DNA of 7,642 nucleotides from an uncultured Verrucomicrobiota bacterium (GTDB taxonomy: Bacteria; Verrucomicrobiota; Verrucomicrobiae; Verrucomicrobiales; DEV007). The stretch covers positions 1-7,642 of the forward strand of contig CACJBM010000076.1 of the NCBI GenBank assembly GCA_902591645.1, read 5' to 3'. The first letter of the stretch is position 1. Each line of letters begins with the position of its first letter. A program made the position numbers and the translations under genes. This document shows, one piece after another, positions 1 to 6,757 of the stretch. The notes below the pieces were generated by a model that made no database searches, had not been told where the DNA came from, and was given only the letters and a program-made list of their open reading frames with translations.

Positions 1-1
1 T

Positions 2-3000
2 GTTGATATTGATAATGATGGTGACCTAGATATTTATGTTTGTAATTATGACACGCCTAACCTGCTTTACATTAATGATGGTAAAGGTGTTTTCACGGAG
101 TCCGCCAAGGATTCTGGGATTGATGTGAAGGACGCGAGCCTCTCTGCTCACTTTGCAGACTATGACAATGATGGTGACTTGGACTATTACCTCATAACGA
201 ACCGACTCATTCGTGCCGGAGGCTTACCGACTGCGAAGGAAGCGACTTATGTTAAAGAGGATGGGAAGCCAGTGCTTCGGCCTGAGTACAAACCCTTTTA
301 TCAAATGTATGAGAAGGCAGGTGGTAAGTATACAATCAGGACCATTGGACGTCCTGACCGATTATTCGAGAATGACGGTAAGGGTCATTTCCGTGATGTG
401 ACTAAAGAAGCCGGGATTGAAGATCAGGCCTATGGATTATCGGCAACCTGGTTCGATTATGATGGTGACGGATTGATTGACATTTATGTCGCTAATGATT
501 TCCAGGACCCTGATTATTTTTATCGCAATAATGGGGACGGAACATTCACTAACGTCATAAAATCAGCAGTTCCCCACACGACATGGTTTTCAATGGGGAG
601 TGATACCGCTGACTTAAACAATGATGGGCTATTGGATCTCTTCGTTTTGGATATGGCTGCGACTTCGCATTACAAGGCAAAGATTGCTATGGGAGACATG
701 AGTGCATTCAAGGATTTCATGGACACTTCTTCGCCGCGTCAGTTGATGCGTAATGCGCTTTTCATTAATAGTGGAACTCCGAGGTTTCTTGAAAGTGCAT
801 GGCTCAGTGGTATTGCCGCTTCTGGTTGGTCATGGGCTGCGAAACTATCTGATTTTGATAATGATGGATTCACTGATGTTTTTATTTCTAATGGGATGAG
901 TGCAAATATCCGTAACCCGGACGCGTATTTTAGAGTTGCAGTGGATGGTAAAGAGAAATTCATTCCATATTCTCAGTCCATGCTTCAGGGAAGAGAGGAA
1001 TGGCAACTATGGAAAAGAACAGGATTACAGAAAGATACGAATCAGGCCTTTCAAAACCTAGGCCATTTAAAGTTTAAGGACGTTTCCAAGGGCTGGGGCC
1101 TTGACCATTTAGGGGCAAGCTACGCAGCATCGACTGGGGACCTTGATCGGGACGGAGACCTTGACCTTGTCGTTGCGAGTCTTGATGAGCCAGTCAGGAT
1201 ATTTCGTAATGATAGTGCACGGAACAGGGTCACTATTTCTCTTCGTGGTAATGAATCTAACCGTTATGGGATCGGTGCTATTATCCGTGCAGATTCTGGC
1301 ACAGATAAACAAACAAAGATCATGAATCCGATGACCGGATATGCTTCATGCAATGGTCCTATTATGCATTTTGGAATTGGGGATAATGACAGAATCGATC
1401 GTCTTGAGGTGGAGTGGCCCGGTGGAATCAAACAGTCCTTTAAGGATCTCTTGGCCGGGTCGCATTATGTTGTTTCGCAGAGCAATGAAGGCCCTATTCC
1501 AAAGGAACCGATCAAGGGAACAGGCGCCGAGCCAATGTTTGCTTCTGTTAAATCCATTAAGCCGGCATCTCATAAGGAGACGTTCTTCAATGATTTCGCT
1601 TTGCAGCCATTATTGCCCAATAAGCTCTCTCATTTAGGCCCTGGATTAGCCGTGGGAGATACGGACGGAGACGGTGTTGATGAAATTGTGCTCGGCTCAG
1701 CGCGTTCTGGATCTCTTGCCGTTCACTATAACCGTGAAGGTTCGATATCCTGGAAAGAAATTTCTGCAAGTTCAGCTCACAGTAGTTCTGAGGACATGAG
1801 TCCTTTATTGTTCGATGCGGACCGTGACGGAGACGCGGACCTCTTCGTTGTGAGTGGTGGCGTGGAGTCTAAAGCAGAAGAACTCAAGGACAGACTATAT
1901 TTAAATGATGGTAACGGAGCATATGAGCATGCTCCTGATGGAACATTACCTGATCTGATGGTCAGTGGATCGGTTGCATCTGCAGCTGACTTTGATCGTG
2001 ACGGGGATTTGGATGTTTTTGTTGGGGGACGACTGCGTCCAGGGGAATATCCTACTGGCCCAAAGAGTACACTATTACTTAATGAAACTGTTAAGGGAGA
2101 GAAGGTGCTCTTCACAGATCGAACTAAGCAGATTTGCCCGGGAATTGAAAATTGCGGAATGGTGACGAGTGCACTCTGGTCAGATGCGAATGGTGACGGA
2201 TGGGTCGATCTATTGTTAAGCATTGAGTGGGGGCCAGTTCGAATATTTATAAACAACGAGGGAAAATTTGAAGAGACGACTCAGAGCTCAGGACTCAAAG
2301 AATATTCAGGCTGGTGGAATGGTCTCGCAGGGAGGGACCTTGACGGAGACGGAGACATCGATTATGTGGCTACTAATTTTGGACTCAATACCAAGTACCA
2401 TCCTTCTAAGAAGAAGCCGGCCCAAATTTATTATGGTACCTTTGGTGAATCGTCCACGCCAAAGATCGTCGAAGCCAAAGTCGCTGAGGACTGCATTTTA
2501 CCTGTTCGGGGAAAGAGTTGTTCGCAGAACGCCATGCCTTTTGTGAAAGAAAAATTCGACACTTATCACAAGTTTGCTTCAGCTACTCTGACTGATATCT
2601 ATACACAGACAGCGCTCCAGAAATCGGAGTCATTTGAGGTAAATTATCTTAAGAGTGTTGTTTTTATTAATGATGGAAAAGCTAATTTTAAGGCAGTTCC
2701 TTTGCCTGAATTGAGTCAGATTGCACCAGGATTCGGCGTCATTGCTACTGAGGTTAATGGTGACGGGAAAGCTGACATTTACTTGGTACAGAACTTTTAC
2801 CATCCTCAGAGAGAGACCGGAAGGATGGCCGGTGGGATGAGTGTTTTATTGCTTGGAGACGGTTCGGGTTCCTTTAATGAAGTCTGGCCTCATAGGAGTG
2901 GGCTAGCAGTTCCAGAAGATTCGAGGGGACTTGCTTCATGTGATTCGAACGATGACGGGTGGGTTGATTTTGCAGTTGGTATCAATGATGGAAAAATGAA

Positions 3001-3310
3001 ACTATTTGAAAATAAGGCAAGATCTGATTCTGGGAACAAGTCTTTCATGGTTCAACTCTCTGACGGGCCAGGTAATCCTACTGGTGTTGGAGCAAGGGTC
3101 CGTGTTGAATTAACTGATGGATCCTCTCAGACCGATGAGGTTAGAGCTGGTGGCAGTTACTTGTCCCAGTCTTCGCCTGGATTATTTTTTGGTTTGAGTG
3201 GTGGCAATAAGGTCAAGAATATTAAGGTTCGGTGGCCTGATGGAGAGGAGACTGCCCACCAGTATCTTTCTGGAAAGCATAAGGTAATTATTACTCGGAC
3301 CGCTCAATAG
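2..3310 (+). CDS. FG-GAP/VCBS repeat protein with two ASPIC/UnbV domains (CRTAC1-like), 5' end outside window
   Basis: Partial gene, 1102 codons visible. The frame is open from base 2 and already encodes a calcium-loop blade (DIDNDGDLDIY), so the GTG at 125 is internal and not the start. The protein has two modules. Module A (residues 1 to about 480) carries DxDxDGxxD-type loops near nt 5, 158, 455, 611, 851 and 1140, then an ASPIC/UnbV domain (about 408-482) ending in a VEWPGG motif. Module B (about 500-1102) has further loops near nt 1658, 1813, 1988, 2185, 2338, 2752 and 2941, a conserved RG-x2-C-x4-MPF segment (about 836-845), and a second ASPIC/UnbV domain (about 1024-1097) with RWPDG. 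Such repeats fold as calcium-binding beta-propellers like integrin alpha chains. The family is exported and of unknown function; the signal peptide would lie upstream of the window. The stop is TAG, 8 bases before the next gene, so the two probably form an operon. Family assignment is secure; a binding or adhesion role is inference. Confidence 0.93.
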   Translation, partial: VDIDNDGDLDIYVCNYDTPNLLYINDGKGVFTESAKDSGIDVKDASLSAHFADYDNDGDLDYYLITNRLIRAGGLPTAKEATYVKEDGKPVLRPEYKPFYQMYEKAGGKYTIRTIGRPDRLFENDGKGHFRDVTKEAGIEDQAYGLSATWFDYDGDGLIDIYVANDFQDPDYFYRNNGDGTFTNVIKSAVPHTTWFSMGSDTADLNNDGLLDLFVLDMAATSHYKAKIAMGDMSAFKDFMDTSSPRQLMRNALFINSGTPRFLESAWLSGIAASGWSWAAKLSDFDNDGFTDVFISNGMSANIRNPDAYFRVAVDGKEKFIPYSQSMLQGREEWQLWKRTGLQKDTNQAFQNLGHLKFKDVSKGWGLDHLGASYAASTGDLDRDGDLDLVVASLDEPVRIFRNDSARNRVTISLRGNESNRYGIGAIIRADSGTDKQTKIMNPMTGYASCNGPIMHFGIGDNDRIDRLEVEWPGGIKQSFKDLLAGSHYVVSQSNEGPIPKEPIKGTGAEPMFASVKSIKPASHKETFFNDFALQPLLPNKLSHLGPGLAVGDTDGDGVDEIVLGSARSGSLAVHYNREGSISWKEISASSAHSSSEDMSPLLFDADRDGDADLFVVSGGVESKAEELKDRLYLNDGNGAYEHAPDGTLPDLMVSGSVASAADFDRDGDLDVFVGGRLRPGEYPTGPKSTLLLNETVKGEKVLFTDRTKQICPGIENCGMVTSALWSDANGDGWVDLLLSIEWGPVRIFINNEGKFEETTQSSGLKEYSGWWNGLAGRDLDGDGDIDYVATNFGLNTKYHPSKKKPAQIYYGTFGESSTPKIVEAKVAEDCILPVRGKSCSQNAMPFVKEKFDTYHKFASATLTDIYTQTALQKSESFEVNYLKSVVFINDGKANFKAVPLPELSQIAPGFGVIATEVNGDGKADIYLVQNFYHPQRETGRMAGGMSVLLLGDGSGSFNEVWPHRSGLAVPEDSRGLASCDSNDDGWVDFAVGINDGKMKLFENKARSDSGNKSFMVQLSDGPGNPTGVGARVRVELTDGSSQTDEVRAGGSYLSQSSPGLFFGLSGGNKVKNIKVRWPDGEETAHQYLSGKHKVIITRTAQ

Positions 3311-3313
3311 CGG
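3300..3313 (+). promoter_or_regulatory. Small hairpin across the stop codon of the upstream gene
   Basis: CCGCT-CAAT-AGCGG is a perfect 5-bp inverted repeat with a 4-base loop. It contains the TAG stop of the first gene (3308-3310) and ends 5 bases before the ATG of the second. No T-run follows, so it is not an intrinsic terminator. It could influence termination-reinitiation coupling between the two genes, since the second start has no Shine-Dalgarno sequence. A 5-bp stem can easily arise by chance, so this is tentative. Confidence 0.25.
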
Positions 3314-3318
3314 CACTG

Positions 3319-5631
3319 ATGTTGAAAAGACGCGTTTTCCAAAATTATAAGATTAGTGACTGGATTTTAATTTCAGTGCTGATGATTTGTGTTTTGTTTT
3401 CTGCAGTTTCTTGTAAGGAAAATCCTGAAGAGAAACTGGAAGATCATTCCCAAATCGAGAAAATTGAATCTATTAAGATAGAGAATACTGAAAAGGATGA
3501 GGAAGGTCATCAGAAGATGCTTAGTTTGCTTGCCGGGGTCCGAGACTTAACTTCTACGAAGAATCAGTATCTGGGTGATGGTCGAGCAAGGAAGGTCCGA
3601 GAACTCCTTGCCAATGCGACTCCTCAAACGCCGGCCAAGGAGAACTGGTTCCATCATCGCATACTCGGATGGGCAGAACTTAATCTTGGGAATGAGACTG
3701 AGGGCATTAAGCATTTGAAGCTCGCCTATGATCTTTTACCTGCAGTGAAAGATTCGATCGAAGAGAAGAGGGCCATGGAAAATATTTTTATGCTCGGAGT
3801 TGCCTGGATGAGACGAGGGGAGACAGAGAACTGTTGTGCTAGGCTCACGCCTGAAAGTTGCATTCTTCCTATCCGTGGAGGAGGCATTCATTCGAAGGAG
3901 GAAGGTTCCAGGAATGCCATCATATACTTTGATGAACTTCTCAAAAAGGCCCCTGCAAAATCAGTTTGGCATTATAGGGCAAGGTGGTTATTAAACATTG
4001 CGTGGATGACTCTCGGTCAGTATCCGGGATCTGTTCCTGAGGAATATTTAATCCCTGAAGCATCTTTCCGCAGCAATTACCAGTTCCCCGTCTTACATAA
4101 TATTGCTACTGATCTAGGCATTGATACGTTCAACTTGTCAGGAGGAGTGGTGATTGATGATTTTAATAATGACAATTATCTAGATCTTTTTACGACTTCA
4201 TGGGCATCAGATGCGTCCCCTAAGCTCTTCATTAGCCGTGAGGACGGCTCTTTCAATGAGCCTACAATTCCGACTCGACTTGAAGGAATTTATGGAGGCC
4301 TTAACGTTGAATCTGCGGACTTTAATAATGACGGGAACCTCGATATTTTTGTACTTCGAGGTGCCTGGCTTGCGGCTGCCGGCAGTTACCCCAATTCTTT
4401 GCTCAGGAATAACGGGAACGGAACATTCACGGACGTGAGTTTTAATCTTGGGCTCGCTAACATTCATCGTCCTACTCAGACCGCAGGTTGGGCAGACTTT
4501 GATAATGATGGTGATCTTGATCTTTTTGTAGGCAATGAAACTACTCCTGGAAATAATGCTCCTTGCCAGTTGTTTAGGAACGATGGAGAGCTGGGTTTTG
4601 TTGATGTTGCTTTGAGTGCCGGTGTCACAAATGACAGGTTCACTAAAGGAGTGAGTTGGGGAGATTATGATAATGACCGGTACCCAGACCTTTACGTTTC
4701 AAACTTCCGTTCCGAAAACAGGCTATACCATAACAATGGAGACGGGACCTTCACGGACCTAGCTCCAAAACTGAAGGTGACCGGTCCTTTTTCTAGTTTT
4801 CCTGCTTGGTTCTGGGACTATGACAATGATGGGAACTTGGACATTTTTGTTTCAAGCTATTCTGGGAACATTGAGCATGTTGCCGCTCACCGGCTAAAAG
4901 AAGAGGCTGATTTTGAAACGCTGTGCCTTTACCGTGGCGATGGTAAGGGAAATTTCATCAATGTTGCTGCTGATGTTGGGCTTCAGGACCCTGTACTTCC
5001 TATGGGATCGAACTTTGGTGATATTAATAATGATGGATACCTTGATTTTTATCTGGGGACCGGTGATCCGGGATTCGGTAGCCTCATGCCGAACCTGATG
5101 TATTTGAATGTCAGTGGTAGAAAATTTGTTGATGTGACCATGGCTTCTAGGCTCGGTCATCTGCAGAAGGGGCACGCAGTATCTTTTGCTGACCTCGATA
5201 ATGATGGAGACCTTGATCTTTTCGAACAACTCGGAGGCGCGTACCCTGGTGATGCTTTTAGTGACGCACTTTTTGAGAATCCTGGATTTAAGAATCATTC
5301 AATTACTGTCAAACTCGTCGGCAAGAAAACGAACCGATCAGCTATCGGTGTAAGGATCAGAGCTGACTTCAATGAGGCTGGAAGGATGCGTTCAGTTTAT
5401 AGGCACGTTTGTTCTGGCGGTAGTTTCGGTGCGAATCCGCTTCGACAGACCATAGGAACGGGCAGTGCTGGAAAGATACAAAGCCTTGAAATCTTCTGGC
5501 CCCTGACGGGCAACACTCAGAAATTCACAGAAATTCAATGTGACCAGACCATTGAAATTGTTGAAGATTCAAATACATATAAATCTCTTAATCTAGTTCC
5601 GAGACCCTTTCTGAAAGAAAATTCCAGATAA
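3319..5631 (+). CDS. TPR-like / FG-GAP repeat lipoprotein with C-terminal ASPIC/UnbV domain (CRTAC1 family)
   Basis: Complete gene of 770 residues. The N-terminus has a basic stretch (KRR), a hydrophobic core (about 15-31) and Cys32 after FSAVS, a plausible though non-ideal lipobox, so it is predicted to be lipidated. The mature start is charged (CKENPEE). Residues about 55-240 are helical and TPR-like, interrupted by a Cys-rich segment: CC at 172-173, then SCILPIRGGGIH at 180-191, which I recognise as conserved in this family. Seven calcium-type loops follow, beginning near nt 4159, 4318, 4495, 4663, 4817, 5020 and 5191, forming a likely beta-propeller (about 270-640). A GGAYPGDAF segment leads into an ASPIC/UnbV domain (about 658-745) with CSGGSFGA and FWP motifs. 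The ATG at 3319 is chosen because it gives the signal peptide directly. No purine-rich ribosome site precedes it, and the 8-base gap suggests translational coupling with the first gene. The ligand is unknown. Confidence 0.93.
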   Translation: MLKRRVFQNYKISDWILISVLMICVLFSAVSCKENPEEKLEDHSQIEKIESIKIENTEKDEEGHQKMLSLLAGVRDLTSTKNQYLGDGRARKVRELLANATPQTPAKENWFHHRILGWAELNLGNETEGIKHLKLAYDLLPAVKDSIEEKRAMENIFMLGVAWMRRGETENCCARLTPESCILPIRGGGIHSKEEGSRNAIIYFDELLKKAPAKSVWHYRARWLLNIAWMTLGQYPGSVPEEYLIPEASFRSNYQFPVLHNIATDLGIDTFNLSGGVVIDDFNNDNYLDLFTTSWASDASPKLFISREDGSFNEPTIPTRLEGIYGGLNVESADFNNDGNLDIFVLRGAWLAAAGSYPNSLLRNNGNGTFTDVSFNLGLANIHRPTQTAGWADFDNDGDLDLFVGNETTPGNNAPCQLFRNDGELGFVDVALSAGVTNDRFTKGVSWGDYDNDRYPDLYVSNFRSENRLYHNNGDGTFTDLAPKLKVTGPFSSFPAWFWDYDNDGNLDIFVSSYSGNIEHVAAHRLKEEADFETLCLYRGDGKGNFINVAADVGLQDPVLPMGSNFGDINNDGYLDFYLGTGDPGFGSLMPNLMYLNVSGRKFVDVTMASRLGHLQKGHAVSFADLDNDGDLDLFEQLGGAYPGDAFSDALFENPGFKNHSITVKLVGKKTNRSAIGVRIRADFNEAGRMRSVYRHVCSGGSFGANPLRQTIGTGSAGKIQSLEIFWPLTGNTQKFTEIQCDQTIEIVEDSNTYKSLNLVPRPFLKENSR

Positions 5632-5665
5632 GGTTTTTAAAGAGATTCACTTTACTTTTGTTGTT

Positions 5666-5694
5666 AGGAGAGGTTTTTTATGCTCCTCCTCTTT
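5666..5694 (+). promoter_or_regulatory. SD-like AGGAGAGG with downstream complementary CTCCTCCTCT in the DUF481 leader
   Basis: In the 103-base gap before the DUF481 gene, AGGAGAGG (5666-5673) is followed by six T residues, an ATG (5680) and then CTCCTCCTCT (5683-5692). The two halves can pair in several registers, for example 5669-5673 with 5688-5692, or 5666-5670 with 5686-5690. The purine tract is a textbook ribosome-binding sequence at normal distance from the ATG at 5680, but that ATG opens a frame different from the DUF481 gene, whose own ATG lies about 60 bases further on. A leader hairpin that hides or displays a ribosome site is one reading; coincidence in a pyrimidine-rich leader is another. 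The T-run sits in the loop rather than after the stem, so this is not a standard plus-strand terminator. Confidence 0.3.
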
Positions 5695-5734
5695 CAAATA
5701 ATATCTCTCAACAAAAATAACCTTCCCCCTTATC

Positions 5735-6745
5735 ATGAGACAATTCTCTCTTCTGATTTTTTCTGCCCTTGTATTATCATCCTCAGTCATTGCCGATGTA
5801 CTAAAGATTTCGGATGGTTCTCGACTTTCCGGAAAGATTATCAAGGTCGAGGATGGTACAATTAGTCTTAAGACAACATACGCAGGAACGATCAAGGTAA
5901 AGCAGAGTGAGGTCCTTTCATTTGAGACAGAGGATCCGGTATTAGCGAACCTTAAGGGAGGAAAGACAGTCACAGGATCAGTGAAGTCTAAAGGTGATAA
6001 GTTGAGAATAGGAGAGGAGAATCCAAACTCGCTCGTGAGTTTGACTCAGATCCTCAGCCTAAAACCTGATCCTGGCAAGAATCCTAAAAAGGATTGGATC
6101 TTCTCTGCAGGATTTGATCTGCTGGGAAAGCAGGGAAATACCGAGGAAATGAGCATCGGAGCTAATGCTTTGGTTGCAAGGAAAGGTCCAAAAGATGAAC
6201 TGAAATTTACTGCTGAATATGAGGACAGGGAAAAGAACACTGAGAAGACTGCAGATCGAATAGCTGGTGGAGCTTCTTATGAATATTTTTTTAAGGATTC
6301 ACTTGGTTGGTACCTGAGGTCCGAGCTTGAAAGTGATGACATTACTTCCGTGAATTTACGTTCGACTACCGGTGCCGGTGCTTCTTATAGATTACTTAAC
6401 AAGGACAAGCAAACGTTGGTCGCCAGATCAGGTCTCGGATACCGATTCACTGACTATGAAACCTTAAAGGATGATGAGTCATCTCTGACTCTGGATCTGG
6501 GCCTGACCCATAATTACAAATTCAACGACATAGTATCGATCGCTAATCAGTTGAGTTACGTTCCTGGGATCGGGGGTTCAGGTAATAACCGATTTGTTCA
6601 TGATAGTACGCTCGTTTTTCCGATCGGAAATGGTGATCATTGGAGCTTGAAACTTGGCATTAAGAATGAATATGAGACCGAGCCTGCAGTTTCTGAGAAG
6701 TTGGACACGACCTATTACTCAAAGATGAGCTTCACTTGGAAATGA
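5735..6745 (+). CDS. DUF481 (YdiY-like) outer-membrane barrel protein with duplicated SH3-like N-terminal region
   Basis: Complete gene of 336 residues. A Sec signal peptide occupies residues 1-20 (hydrophobic core LLIFSALVL, cleavage after VIA). Residues about 21-108 form two similar beta-rich units: the first runs from LKISDGSRLSGKI to SFETEDPV and the second from LKGGKTVTGSV to ILSLKPDP, the sort of small barrel seen before DUF481 in Verrucomicrobia-like proteins. Residues about 115-336 match the DUF481 pattern: a GNT turn after a GFDLLGKQ strand, alternating amphipathic strands, a central NLRSTTGAGASYRL strand, and a C-terminal strand with aromatic residues (SFTWK) typical of outer-membrane barrels. 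DUF481 members include salt-stress-associated outer-membrane proteins; the substrate is unknown. A TAA at 5699 lies in frame upstream and no other start codon intervenes, so the ATG at 5735 is the only reasonable start, although CCTTCCCCC precedes it instead of a Shine-Dalgarno sequence. It ends 12 bases from the convergent neighbour. Confidence 0.9.
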   Translation: MRQFSLLIFSALVLSSSVIADVLKISDGSRLSGKIIKVEDGTISLKTTYAGTIKVKQSEVLSFETEDPVLANLKGGKTVTGSVKSKGDKLRIGEENPNSLVSLTQILSLKPDPGKNPKKDWIFSAGFDLLGKQGNTEEMSIGANALVARKGPKDELKFTAEYEDREKNTEKTADRIAGGASYEYFFKDSLGWYLRSELESDDITSVNLRSTTGAGASYRLLNKDKQTLVARSGLGYRFTDYETLKDDESSLTLDLGLTHNYKFNDIVSIANQLSYVPGIGGSGNNRFVHDSTLVFPIGNGDHWSLKLGIKNEYETEPAVSEKLDTTYYSKMSFTWK

Positions 6746-6757
6746 TTATTTGGACTT

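Noticed and set aside
125..127. GTG as the start of the first gene
   Set aside because: The frame is open to base 2 and the preceding 41 codons encode a typical FG-GAP calcium blade, so the gene begins outside the window.
1777..2256. A 159-codon minus-strand open frame
   Set aside because: It lies entirely opposite clearly coding FG-GAP repeats. Its Ser/Pro-rich translation is the usual antisense shadow of such repeats.
4894..5298. A 134-codon minus-strand open frame
   Set aside because: It is antisense to the propeller and ASPIC region of the lipoprotein gene; its repeated IKVSIII strings are the reverse reading of the calcium-loop codons.
5639..5694. Intrinsic terminator after the lipoprotein gene
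   Set aside because: Possible stems (AAAGAG with CTCTTT, AGGAG with CTCCT) are short, and no T-run follows the 3' arm.
5651..5704. Sigma-70-like promoter pieces before the DUF481 gene (TTGTTA at 5661, TAATAT at 5699)
   Set aside because: No pair of boxes has both good matches and 16-18 base spacing, so no promoter can be supported from sequence alone.
5680..5865. A 61-codon gene overlapping the DUF481 start
   Set aside because: It has a good ribosome site, but its protein shows no recognisable pattern and most of it lies over the well-supported DUF481 coding sequence. It is kept only as a possible leader, not as a gene.
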